In this document: positions 55,771-64,000 of the stretch, piece by piece
Layout of the letters: each line of letters starts with the position of its first letter
How positions within the stretch are numbered: the stretch's first letter is position 1
From: Plutella xylostella
Lineage: Eukaryota > Arthropoda > Insecta > Lepidoptera > Plutellidae
Reading direction: 5' to 3'
NCBI RefSeq assembly: GCF_932276165.1
Contig: NC_063984.1
Span: 1,867,501 to 1,931,500, forward strand
Length of the DNA: 64,000 nucleotides
Program-made: the position numbers and the translations under genes
Notes under the pieces: model-generated
Told to the model about the DNA's origin: nothing
The model's database searches: none
Seen by the model: the letters and a program-made list of their open reading frames with translations, nothing else

Positions 55771-56033
55771 CACTTCTCACCTCCCAAATCCAGTCCTCTC
55801 CATTTTTCACATGTTATTAAGGGATCAAATTCTCTCTTCTTAACGCTAGATATTAAGTAAATTGTATAAAATTGATTAAAAGTAAGAAAAAGTAAATTGT
55901 AAAGCTAAAAATTAGGTTAGTGCATCAAATTCTGCAACCCCTAGTTAAGTAAAATATAGGATAAGTAATCATTATTCTAGGAAAATTCCCATAATTATTG
56001 AGTTATTTTGGAAGCGTTTGCTTAAAATCAGTA

Positions 56034-57269
56034 ATGTCTAAAATAATTTTAATTCCCCGCGAATTTTCTGGAGTAATACCCACCTTCAATGGTGACGGGA
56101 AGTTACTAAGGACATTTCTCACGAAATGCGAATATGTTATCAATGCATATAAGGGAGATAACAACCCCGAACAGGAGCTCTACCTGTACCATCTTATAAC
56201 GAGCAAACTAGTAGACAAAGCCGCTGTACTTATCAGCGAGAGACAGGATATAGAGTCATGGCAACAACTAAAAGAAATCTTGACACAAAGCTTCGGTGAT
56301 AAACGCTCCGAAGAGTGTATCGCCATAGAATTGGAAACGTTGAAAATAAACCCACAAGAAGACTTTTCTAGCTTTTATAGTCGAATACAACACGTTAAAA
56401 GCGCCCTAATAGCCAAGGTCAACCTTTTGGAAGACCAACAACTAAGAAAAAGTAAAGTAACAATATATGAGAATCTTGCCAAAAATGTTTTCCTCTATAA
56501 CTTGCCTGAGGATTTAATACGGATTGTACGGTTGAAAGACTGTAATTCGATTGAAAGTGCCCTAAGCATCGTATTGGAAGAGGTAAACTTCAAATTCCAA
56601 TATCAATCTAGAAACAATATGTTAAAGAATGCAACCCCCACGTCAAAACCCACTCAGTTAACATCATTTAACCCCCAAAATTCTTTCAGACCACCAGCAT
56701 TCCTTCAGCAAGGCTTCAGACCTCTTGTTCCACAAAATAACCAATTTAAATTTGGCATCCCCCAAAATCAACCCTATGTTAGACCCAACTTACAGCCTAC
56801 AGGCTACAGACCGAATTTCCAGCCTACAGGCTACAGGCCCAATTTTCAGCCAACTGGTTACAGGCCCAACTTACCACAAAATCAATTTAAGTTCGGCATC
56901 CCCAACCAAAACTTGCAAAGACCACAATTTAAATTTGGAATTCCCAACCAGCAGTTTCACCCCTATAAATCCAACAACGCAGTGACGACTGACGTATCCA
57001 TGAGAACAGCCCCTGTAAAGCAATTCTCAAAACCAACCAACATGAACCAACTCTTTTATAACGAGTTGCCATACGAACCCGAATCAGAGCAAAATCAACC
57101 TGAAAACTATGACGATAATGTCTATTATCCTGAGTACGCTCACGACGAACCCGCGTACAATGACGAATACTTTAATGAAATCCCACCTACGTCTAATCAG
57201 GAAGTAGAGACTGAAACTGAAAATGAAAATTTTCAGGAAGAAGCCTCCCCAACCAACCCGAAGAGATAA
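56034..57269 (+). CDS. gag: Errantivirus Gag
   Basis: Structural protein that would form the particle and bind genomic RNA. The first ATG in frame is 56,034 (MSKIILIPREF); the frame is open upstream, but only from a TTG at 55,998. 411 residues. The N-terminal half (to about residue 195) is a mostly helical capsid-like region, with FNGDGKLLRTFLTKCEYV and FSSFYSRIQHVKSALIAKV as the clearest retrotransposon-Gag-type stretches. The C-terminal half is Pro/Asn/Gln-rich, with repeated FKFGIP and RPNFQPTGY motifs, and ends in an acidic tail. There is no CCHC zinc knuckle, which some errantivirus Gags also lack. The last codons overlap pol by about 43 bases and contain the frameshift site. Confidence 0.9.
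   Translation: MSKIILIPREFSGVIPTFNGDGKLLRTFLTKCEYVINAYKGDNNPEQELYLYHLITSKLVDKAAVLISERQDIESWQQLKEILTQSFGDKRSEECIAIELETLKINPQEDFSSFYSRIQHVKSALIAKVNLLEDQQLRKSKVTIYENLAKNVFLYNLPEDLIRIVRLKDCNSIESALSIVLEEVNFKFQYQSRNNMLKNATPTSKPTQLTSFNPQNSFRPPAFLQQGFRPLVPQNNQFKFGIPQNQPYVRPNLQPTGYRPNFQPTGYRPNFQPTGYRPNLPQNQFKFGIPNQNLQRPQFKFGIPNQQFHPYKSNNAVTTDVSMRTAPVKQFSKPTNMNQLFYNELPYEPESEQNQPENYDDNVYYPEYAHDEPAYNDEYFNEIPPTSNQEVETETENENFQEEASPTNPKR
56737..56960 (+). repeat. Coding repeats in Gag (FKFGIP and PTGYRPN)
   Basis: FKFGIP occurs three times, each followed by Q/N-rich residues. Between the first and second, a nine-residue unit with PTGYRPN is repeated in tandem three to four times (56,790-56,870). The DNA repeat is CAGCCTACAGGCTACAG. 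Confidence 0.85.
57227..57233 (+). promoter_or_regulatory. Predicted -1 frameshift heptamer (gag to pol)
   Basis: A-AAT-TTT in the Gag frame fits X-XXY-YYZ. The pol frame has a TGA at 57,224-57,226, immediately before it, and is open from 57,227 onward. Gag ends at 57,269, so this is inside the only possible overlap. I did not find an obvious strong downstream stem by eye. Confidence 0.7.
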
Positions 57270-60200
57270 TACAAATAAATTGCCACCAAGTTAATAAACT
57301 ACCCCATATAGTCATCCCTGAAATAAATGCTAAGTTCATGATCGACACTGGTAGCACCCGATCTTTCATGAGCCCTGAAATAGCGAATTATTACTTTTCA
57401 GACTTCAAATACCAAGAGCCCTTTGAAGTAATTAGTACCCACTCACGCAGTAAGCACGGAGAAGTAATTTATATACCTCTCCTGAAAACATTTCAGAGCC
57501 CACTGAAACATAAATTTTATCTGTACAGCATAGATAAAAACTATGACGGTTTGATTGGTTCAGATCTACTGACGGAGCTTGAAGCCACAGTAGATATGAA
57601 AAACCAACTACTTATAACACCCAACACACGGATACCAATAATATATAGTCCACCTCGACAGGCTATCCTTGAGCCCCGCTCAGAAACCCGTGTGAAAATT
57701 CCCACGAGCTTAGAAAATGGTGAAGCGATAGTTGACTACAGAGATTTCGGAAACGGAATTAGAATGCCTTCAGCAATAGTCACTTGTAAGAATGGCCTCG
57801 CTGAAACAATAATACAAAATCTTTCAGAGGAAAGCGTAACGCTTACATTCCATAAGCCTTTTCAGGTCCAACCTTTTCAGGAAACAGAAATAAAATGTCA
57901 TTTCAACACCGCCACCACTGACTATGATGTAGACGAAATATTAAAAGACAACCTTAATAAAATCCGCCTTGATCACATGAACGAGGAGGAAAGAAAAGCA
58001 ATTTTCCAACTTTGTTATGAGTACCGCGATATCTTTTACACAGACAAATTACCCTTAACTTTCACCAATCAGGTAAAACATGAAATCAGAACCACTAACG
58101 AAGATCCGATCTATGTAAAACCCTATAGATTACCCCCGGTCCTTAATGAGGAAATCAATAGACAAGTGGAAAAACTGCTTAAAGATAACGTCATACAGGA
58201 ATCCCACTCTCCGTGGAGTGCCCCAGTTCACCTCGTACCAAAAAAATTAGATGCATCCGGCGAACGAAAGTTCCGTATGGTAGTCGATTACCGACGCCTT
58301 AACGAAATAACTACAAACGATAAGTTCCCTTTGCCTAACATCACTGACTTACTAGATAAGCTTGGAAAATCTATATATTTCAGCACAATAGATTTGGCAT
58401 CCGGCTATCACCAGGTAGAAGTGCTAGAAAGAGACAGAAAGAAAACGGCGTTCAGTACACAGAACGGGCATTACGAGTTCACGCGTATGCCGTTCGGTTT
58501 AAAAACCGCGCCCGCTACTTTTCAGCGCGCAATGAACAACGTTCTAAGAGGCCTGCATAACATCCATTGCATGGTATACTTGGACGACGTGATAATCTTT
58601 TCAGCTAGCCTTCAGGAGCACATTCACAAGCTCAAAACAGTTTTCCAACGACTTAGAGAATCCAACCTGAAAGTACAGTTAGACAAAACAGAATTTTTGT
58701 GCAAGGAAGTTCTTTATCTAGGTCACAAAATAACTCAGAACGGTTTACAGCCGAATGACGATAAAATTCAGGCAGTCCTGAATTATCCCATACCTAAAAC
58801 TACCACCGAAATAAAGAGTTTCCTTGGCCTCATCGGTTATTACCGCCGATTCATCAAAAACTTTGCCCAAATAACGAAACCGCTTACCAATTGTCTCAAG
58901 AAACGCAACAAAATTGTAATAGATCAACAATACATAGATGCCTTTCAGAAGTGTAAAGAGCTATTAACAAACGCACCCCTCTTACAGTACCCAGATCCTG
59001 AAAAAACCTTCATATTAACCACCGATGCATCCCAGATAGCCCTAGGTGCAGTGCTTTCACAAGGTGCAGTAGGTAGTGATCTCCCCGTCGCTTATGCAAG
59101 CCGAACTCTGACCGAAACCGAATCACGTTATAGCACGATCGAACGTGAACTTCTAGCCATTGTATGGGCCATCAAACACTTCCGCCCCTATCTTTACGGG
59201 AAGAAGTTTATCATTTACACCGACCATCGTCCCTTGGCGTGGTTACATTCTCTCAAGGAACCCAGCAGCAAACTTACCCGTTGGAGGTTAAATCTCTTAG
59301 ACTATGACTTCGACATAGTATATAAAAAGGGCAAACAAAACAGTAACGCTGACGCATTGTCGCGTATAAAAGTAAATGCACTATCTGATAAGGACTCAAT
59401 GGTAGTAAATTATGACAAAAAGGACTTACCCCGCGATTCACAGGACTCACGTACAATCACCATATCTGATTCTGAAAAAGAAAAAACAATCACCATCTCC
59501 GACTCAAGTTCTGAAAAATCTGACTTAGAAAATATTACATATCCGGTTCCATCCCTCTCCAGTAAATCTGATACAATACATTCAGCACAGGACCTTCAGT
59601 CACACGGTATACCTATTTTACACGAAGCAATCGATACTAAGCCTAATCAAATATTAGTTTTTCAATGGTATAAAAACAGTATGCAAGTTCAAGACAGGTC
59701 CCGCGAAAAACAAAAGGTCTTAGAAGTTTTCCTACCCATAGATAACCAAGATCTAATAAAACAATTCCTGAAAGAATACATAAAACCAAAAACCAAATAT
59801 TTCATCTATTTCGAACAGGAAGAACATCGAAAACAGTTCAGCAATATAATAATCAGCCTCTTTAAGGGTGGTTCAATCCAATTTTTCGAGTGCACTGAAA
59901 GAGTAGTTTTCATCGAGGACGAAAATGAACAGAAGGCGGTTATTCTGAAATTTCACCTCGGAAAAACCTGCCACAGAGGTATTCGAGAAACCATCACACA
60001 CATTAGGCGACATTTCTTTTGGCATAACATGACTGAAACAATTTCGGCAGTAATCAACTCATGTGACGTGTGCAAAAAGATGAAATATGACCGTAAACCC
60101 CTGAAACCATACTTACAGTTAACTCAAACACAAGAAGCCCCATTTCAGGAAATATTCATAGATCTGTTCACTATCGAAGGAAAAATATATCTCACCCTTG

Positions 60201-60994
60201 TTGATGCTTTCAGCAAGCTAGGCCAAGCAATCGAAATTTCTTGTAAAAGCACCCCTGAAGTCATCCGCGCACTAATAAAATACTTTTCTTATTACGGTGT
60301 ACCAAAGAAAATAAGCTGCGACCCCGGTACTGAATTCAATAATGAACTACTGAAAGAAATGATGTCACTCTATAAAATTCAATTGCACATAGGCACGCCT
60401 AGAAACCCTAACTCAATGGGTATAGTCGAACGATTTCATTCCACCTTAATTGAAATTTACAGATTGGCAAAATACGAACAGCAATGTACCGACGCCGCAT
60501 CCATAATGACTTACTCTATCATGGCGTATAATAACTCAATCCACTCCGTTACTAACTTAACACCATTTGAAGTCGTTTTTGGTCATGTAGAGTCTGAAAA
60601 CCCATTTAACGTAAACTTCGAGAAACAATACTTACAAAAATTGATGAAAGATCACGCGAAACGAACAAAAGTTCTATATAAATACATATCAGATAAAATG
60701 CTTACCTCGAAAGAAAAATCCCGTGAAAAACGTGGTGGTGAGGCCGATATTCAGTTCTCAGAAGGAAAACCAATTTTCACAAAATTAGTCAACACCCGCA
60801 GGAGCAAGGATAAACCCCGTTTTGAAAAAGCGATCGTTACAGGAAAACCTGAAAGAAATATCGTCCCTGTTACCGTCAGAGGTAGACAGACTAGAATTCC
60901 CATTAAAAACATAAAACGCCCTTCGCAGGTGCTGCTTAGTGGCCATGATGGCTCTCATGAGCCCCAGCCTGGGCCTTCAACTTCAAAAGATTGA
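57227..60994 (+). CDS. pol: Errantivirus Pol: protease, reverse transcriptase, RNase H, integrase
   Basis: Open in the -1 frame from 57,227. The first ATG (57,338) falls two codons before the protease catalytic Asp and would cut that domain, so expression by frameshift from gag is likely. Residues below are counted from that ATG. Protease: IDTGST (2-7). Reverse transcriptase: FRMVVDYRRLNE, LASGYHQVEV, FTRMPFGLKTAPATFQ and YLDD (414-417). RNase H: TTDASQIALGAVL, ERELLAIVWAIKHFRPYL and TDHRPLAWL, then NADALSRI. A linker with repeated ITISDS and about 100 further residues precedes integrase. Integrase: zinc-binding H...H...CDVC (near HLGKTCHRG and CDVCKKMK), and the catalytic acids in IDLF, SCDPGTEF and VERFHSTL. 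All key residues are present, with no stop or shift. It overlaps env by about 50 bases. Confidence 0.95.
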   Translation, partial: KFSGRSLPNQPEEIIQINCHQVNKLPHIVIPEINAKFMIDTGSTRSFMSPEIANYYFSDFKYQEPFEVISTHSRSKHGEVIYIPLLKTFQSPLKHKFYLYSIDKNYDGLIGSDLLTELEATVDMKNQLLITPNTRIPIIYSPPRQAILEPRSETRVKIPTSLENGEAIVDYRDFGNGIRMPSAIVTCKNGLAETIIQNLSEESVTLTFHKPFQVQPFQETEIKCHFNTATTDYDVDEILKDNLNKIRLDHMNEEERKAIFQLCYEYRDIFYTDKLPLTFTNQVKHEIRTTNEDPIYVKPYRLPPVLNEEINRQVEKLLKDNVIQESHSPWSAPVHLVPKKLDASGERKFRMVVDYRRLNEITTNDKFPLPNITDLLDKLGKSIYFSTIDLASGYHQVEVLERDRKKTAFSTQNGHYEFTRMPFGLKTAPATFQRAMNNVLRGLHNIHCMVYLDDVIIFSASLQEHIHKLKTVFQRLRESNLKVQLDKTEFLCKEVLYLGHKITQNGLQPNDDKIQAVLNYPIPKTTTEIKSFLGLIGYYRRFIKNFAQITKPLTNCLKKRNKIVIDQQYIDAFQKCKELLTNAPLLQYPDPEKTFILTTDASQIALGAVLSQGAVGSDLPVAYASRTLTETESRYSTIERELLAIVWAIKHFRPYLYGKKFIIYTDHRPLAWLHSLKEPSSKLTRWRLNLLDYDFDIVYKKGKQNSNADALSRIKVNALSDKDSMVVNYDKKDLPRDSQDSRTITISDSEKEKTITISDSSSEKSDLENITYPVPSLSSKSDTIHSAQDLQSHGIPILHEAIDTKPNQILVFQWYKNSMQVQDRSREKQKVLEVFLPIDNQDLIKQFLKEYIKPKTKYFIYFEQEEHRKQFSNIIISLFKGGSIQFFECTERVVFIEDENEQKAVILKFHLGKTCHRGIRETITHIRRHFFWHNMTETISAVINSCDVCKKMKYDRKPLKPYLQLTQTQEAPFQEIFIDLFTIEGKIYLTLVDAFSKLGQAIEISCKSTPEVIRALIKYFSYYGVPKKISCDPGTEFNNELLKEMMSLYKIQLHIGTPRNPNSMGIVERFHSTLIEIYRLAKYEQQCTDAASIMTYSIMAYNNSIHSVTNLTPFEVVFGHVESENPFNVNFEKQYLQKLMKDHAKRTKVLYKYISDKMLTSKEKSREKRGGEADIQFSEGKPIFTKLVNTRRSKDKPRFEKAIVTGKPERNIVPVTVRGRQTRIPIKNIKRPSQVLLSGHDGSHEPQPGPSTSKD
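60917..60929 (+). promoter_or_regulatory. Predicted splice acceptor for env mRNA
   Basis: CGCCCTTCGCAG ends at 60,928, a pyrimidine-rich AG acceptor within the last codons of pol. Phase check: the donor leaves two bases of a codon at 55,763, and 60,929 completes it, so codons continue from 60,930 in the env frame. The result is a leader ATG followed by a hydrophobic stretch suitable as a signal peptide. This is position and phase evidence only. Confidence 0.65.
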
Positions 60995-62666
60995 AAACAA
61001 TCCCGGGATCCTCCCCGTAAGACAAGGAACAGCTGTTATTCAACAGGATAACTGGCTTATTTTTAAGGTATTAGATTTAAATGGCCTACTGATGGAATTA
61101 GAATATAATAATAGGAAGTATAGTAACTTTAGAAAGTTAGTATCCGTAGATAAGCCTTATTTTAATGAATTTTTAGGAATACGAGAACAAGTAGAGTATT
61201 TACAGAAAATTACTATAGATAAGTTTAAACAGATAATCCCTTCACACCGAGTCCGTAGAGGAATATTGAACCCTATTGGTTCTATAATAAAAGTCATAAC
61301 AGGAAACTTAGATCAGGAAGACGCTCAACATTACGAACAGTTAATAAGTAATTTAAATAATCAACAGATCTCTACAAACAAACGCTTAACCGTTGTTTCT
61401 AACATGATAGACGGACTAATTAACTCATCAGAAATATTACATAATAACTCAAAAATTATGGACAATAGACTAAAACGTATTGAAATAATGTTAAAGGAAA
61501 TCAGCACTAAAGAAAATAATGCAGTTTACTCTACTTATATCTTAAGCTTGTATAACCTATTTGTAAGTAATTTTAGAACGCTTTATATAAAGATTAGCGA
61601 GTTAGAGACTGCCTTAGCCTTCACTAAGATAAATATTGTACATCAATCTATACTTAACTCAACTGACTTATTACAGCTGTTAATTAATATATCTAAATCT
61701 GAAAACCTTATGTATACACCTACCTTGGAAAATTTAGTAAAAATAGAGGATGCAATCAATGTTAAATCATACATGATAGATAGAAAGATAACATTTGTAT
61801 TAGAAATACCATTGATAGCAAACTCTACCTATAATTATTATAAAATGTACCCCTTACCTATCTTTCATGACCCTGAAAACCTTACCCTTGTAATAATTCC
61901 CAAATATCCTTATATCCTGGTGAGAGGTGTTACATATTTACCACTTATACAACCTTGCAAGCAGGTATCTGAAGAAAATTACCTATGCACTCATGAAAAT
62001 AGAGCACCATACCCTGAAATTACATGCACTGAGGAGCTGATGACATTTAAAGAGCACCCGACTCACTGTAATCAGAATGCAGTGATTATAGAACAGATTA
62101 AAGTTCAGAAAATATCTATTAATAAATGGATATTATATAGCCGCAACACAACTATTATTGAAAAGCGATGTAATAGCGAAATTAGCCGTAACTCCATAAA
62201 GGGTACGTATATAATACTTATAGACGAACCCTGTGATCTCTACATTAACAATATGCAGCTGCATCATCAACGATCATATACCGAGAATATGTCATCAGAA
62301 CGCATCCCTTCAATAAAACTGCCGGAACTACAAACCAGAGTAAACTCCAAGGAAAACGAGAATCCAGTAAATCTTCAAGGAATGGACCTCAGCGACCTGC
62401 AACACATGTCCTACATGCTGAAACAACTCAATAGTGAAAGTGATAGTGAAATGGGCAATTCAGTGAAAGTGAAAAGCATTAGTCTAGGCACTCTTTTACT
62501 GTATTTTATTGTATTTTTAATGATTATTGTGTTTATTCTTAAAAATAGGAAAAAGCTCACTAATATGTTGCAGTGGCGAAATCATCGAGATGTGCATGTG
62601 CAACCCCCCGATAATTTCGCTCTTAAGGAGGGAGGAGTTATGTACCCCCAAGTATCTCACCCTTAG
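60945..62666 (+). CDS. env: Errantivirus envelope glycoprotein
   Basis: The frame is open from upstream of 60,929; the first in-frame ATG is 60,945 and the upstream GTG at 60,939 is not a standard start. From unspliced ATG the N-terminus is a poor signal peptide; splicing from the leader ATG (55,756) would fix this. Counting from 60,939, a furin-type RVRR lies at residues 104-107. After it comes a glycine-containing hydrophobic stretch (GILNPIGSIIKVITG), the position and character of the fusion peptide in the F-like envelope proteins that errantiviruses share with baculoviruses. A long helical region, several Asn-X-Ser/Thr sites and paired cysteines follow. A membrane anchor (LGTLLLYFIVFLMIIVFIL, about 516-534) leaves a cytoplasmic tail of about 40 residues. 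The last seven codons lie in the 3' LTR. No stop or shift is seen, so it looks intact. Confidence 0.88.
   Translation: MMALMSPSLGLQLQKIENNPGILPVRQGTAVIQQDNWLIFKVLDLNGLLMELEYNNRKYSNFRKLVSVDKPYFNEFLGIREQVEYLQKITIDKFKQIIPSHRVRRGILNPIGSIIKVITGNLDQEDAQHYEQLISNLNNQQISTNKRLTVVSNMIDGLINSSEILHNNSKIMDNRLKRIEIMLKEISTKENNAVYSTYILSLYNLFVSNFRTLYIKISELETALAFTKINIVHQSILNSTDLLQLLINISKSENLMYTPTLENLVKIEDAINVKSYMIDRKITFVLEIPLIANSTYNYYKMYPLPIFHDPENLTLVIIPKYPYILVRGVTYLPLIQPCKQVSEENYLCTHENRAPYPEITCTEELMTFKEHPTHCNQNAVIIEQIKVQKISINKWILYSRNTTIIEKRCNSEISRNSIKGTYIILIDEPCDLYINNMQLHHQRSYTENMSSERIPSIKLPELQTRVNSKENENPVNLQGMDLSDLQHMSYMLKQLNSESDSEMGNSVKVKSISLGTLLLYFIVFLMIIVFILKNRKKLTNMLQWRNHRDVHVQPPDNFALKEGGVMYPQVSHP
62625..62635 (+). 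other. Errantivirus polypurine tract
   Basis: AAGGAGGGAGG directly abuts the 3' LTR start at 62,636. It is the expected primer for plus-strand DNA and also encodes part of the env tail. Confidence 0.85.
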
Positions 62667-62966
62667 AACTTTCTGGAACTTTAAATATAAACATAAACAG
62701 AGATACTGTAAGCATTGCAACATATTATATTGTTATTGCATCAGCCAGGATGCTGATGGATCATTCCACGAATCTCCAACTTTGTAAAGCATCAACTGTA
62801 TGGAGTGTAGAGTGATGTATCAGCAGATTGGTCACGTAGGCCACTCTTAGTGTTAAGACTATGTCATTGTATGAGTCAGTATTAAACGGACCTCAAATCG
62901 GGACGGTTATGCTCGTCTTTAATTTTAGTTTTTAAAAACCTAATAGCGCGGACCCGCAATTTGACT
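62636..62966 (+). repeat. Errantivirus 3' LTR
   Basis: 331 bp, AGTTATG to TTTGACT, followed by the ATTT target duplication. It contains the end of env (stop 62,664-62,666). Confidence 0.95.
62881..62886 (+). terminator. Polyadenylation signal candidate in 3' LTR
   Basis: ATTAAA lies only a few bases after the predicted start of R (62,878). No AATAAA occurs in the LTR. This would place the cleavage site about 15-25 bases downstream and make R short. Inference only. Confidence 0.4.
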
Positions 62967-63170
62967 ATTTTGTAAATGTTTATCGAAGTTTTATAACATT
63001 ATTATGTCGGCTATAATAAAACAGATTTCGTTTCAAAACATGAAGCCTTAATAAGGTCTAAAGATTTTACTTACAGGCTTAGCATAAGTGGAAAAATAGG
63101 CAGCAAATAATTGTTTGATACAAAATTATAGTTGTATTACAACTTACTATTACTCATTATTATGAAGTAT

Positions 63171-63407
63171 AGCTGTTCCCGCGCGCTTCGCTTCGCCTTA
63201 AAAAGTTTTCCCGTGGGAATTCCGGGATAAAAAGTAGCCTATGTTCTTTCCCAGGGTCTAGACCGTATGTATACCAAATTTCATTCAAATCCGTTGAGTA
63301 GTTTTGGCGTGAAAGAGTAACAGACAGACAGTCAGACAGACAGATAGACAGACAGACAGACACAGTTACTTTCGCATTTATAATATTAGTTAGGAAGTTA
63401 GGATTAG
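63171..63407 (+). mobile_element. SINE-C, copy F
   Basis: AGCTGTTCCCGCGCGCTTCG to TTATAATATTAGTTAGGA followed by one GTTAGGATTAG unit. The GACA run has an ATAG variant in the middle. Confidence 0.78.
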
Positions 63408-64000
63408 TATAGGTATTTACAGTACTTAAGTACCTACTGGCAAGTGTGAAAATAAAGATTAACTTTTTCTCCGCTGTAATTTGGGCACAAACCATAACCG
63501 ATTCGGTAAGAACACGACTGGCTAATTGTCCTCAACTGTTGGGGTCAACCAGCAACCCAAGCTGAGCCTTGATTCTGGGAGACTAAACTTTAGTAAAGCA
63601 GAATAATGGTAAGCGTGAACCTAACGGTATCGTACCTACGTATTGCGCCAAACGGATTGTTATAAATGTATGGAGAAACGGCGTCGGCAATGGCGATGAA
63701 GTGGGCGCACTTGTTTGTGTGAATTTCTATACGAAATAAGTAAATTAGTATCCGAATACGATGCGTCCGTTGCGTACGACGCTTTAGGCTGCCGGTCCAC
63801 CAGAGCGGAGTGGGCTAGCGGAGCAGTAGGTATGCGAGGCAATAATGATCCAATGAAACTGCATAAGCGGAGCTTTTGTTCAGGCAGCAGGGTTGTACCT
63901 CGCTACGAGAATAGGCCTCCCGATCGTCCGTTGTTAGCATTTTCGCGCCAATTCCTACCTAACCCCGGGTAAGGCAGCGTTCCCACTACGCCGGACCGGC
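63408..64000. other. Unassigned DNA at window end
   Basis: GC content rises after 63,770 (CCGGTCCACCAGAGCGGAGT and CAGCGTTCCCACTACGCCGG). This may be the start of another repeat cut by the window edge. The 85-codon open frame at 63,715 shows no motif. Confidence 0.35.

Larger units (their letters stand above)
55224..62966 (+). mobile_element. Complete errantivirus (Ty3/gypsy endogenous retrovirus of insects)
   Basis: 7,743 bp with 331-bp LTRs beginning AGTTATG and ending TTTGACT. ATTT is duplicated at 55,220-55,223 and 62,967-62,970; a 4-bp duplication is usual for this group. Internal order: primer site, leader with splice donor, gag, pol in the -1 frame, env, polypurine tract. gag, pol and env are each open from end to end, and the LTRs differ at one base (A at 55,490, G at 62,902). 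So the copy looks recent and possibly competent; activity itself is not shown by sequence. Confidence 0.95.

Noticed and set aside
57338..57340. ATG at 57,338 as the start of an independent Pol
   Set aside because: It lies two codons before the protease Asp and would remove the domain's start; the frame is open back to the slippery site in gag.
58745..59456. Minus-strand open frames across pol
   Set aside because: Short shadows of the pol coding sequence.
60939..60941. GTG as env start
   Set aside because: Not a standard eukaryotic start; a spliced start from the leader ATG or the ATG at 60,945 is more plausible.
62527..62787. Plus-strand 86-codon frame across env end and 3' LTR
   Set aside because: Overlaps env in another frame, begins without context, and is mostly LTR.

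Overview
The window looks like a transposon-rich, gene-poor stretch of a lepidopteran (moth or butterfly) genome. It is AT-rich. It carries short interspersed elements with tRNA-like heads of the kind common in Lepidoptera, RTE-clade, Jockey-clade and BEL/Pao retroelements, mariner remnants, many short TA- or TTA-flanked MITEs, and one insect errantivirus. I recognise no host protein-coding exon, no genuine tRNA or rRNA gene and no CRISPR array. Every long open frame I can assign belongs to a mobile element.

Layout. 1-8.4 kb: MITEs, several interrupted by later insertions, SINE fragments and unassigned DNA. 8,437-16,719: a direct tandem duplication with a unit of about 4 kb; the two copies differ by point changes and by copy-specific insertions and deletions. 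16,979 to about 25,520: a Jockey-clade LINE on the minus strand. A 4,000-bp BEL/Pao LTR element (20,320-24,319) sits inside its ORF1 with a 5-bp target duplication. The LINE's ORF2 has one in-frame stop. The BEL copy keeps LTRs, gag and protease but has lost reverse transcriptase, RNase H and integrase. 25.5-55.2 kb: unassigned DNA with scattered elements (a rearranged mariner, a foldback element, a 939-bp TIR element, an RTE 3' end, SINEs and LINE tails). 55,224-62,966: a complete Ty3/gypsy-type errantivirus. 62,971-64,000: a SINE-like copy and unassigned sequence.

The errantivirus is the most complete unit. It has two 331-bp LTRs that differ at one base, a 4-bp target duplication, a tRNA-Ser-like primer binding site, gag, a pol frame reached by a -1 shift at a slippery heptamer, env with a furin-type site and a C-terminal membrane anchor, and a polypurine tract. 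A consensus splice donor just after a leader ATG, and an acceptor at the end of pol, would place that ATG in frame with env. This gives a coherent expression plan: full-length RNA for Gag and Gag-Pol, spliced RNA for Env. The state of the copy suggests a recent insertion.

The nesting gives relative ages: BEL after Jockey, LINE or SINE pieces after the MITEs they split, and copy-specific insertions after the tandem duplication. LTR and repeat comparisons were made by eye. Family names rest on motifs and termini, not on database searches.
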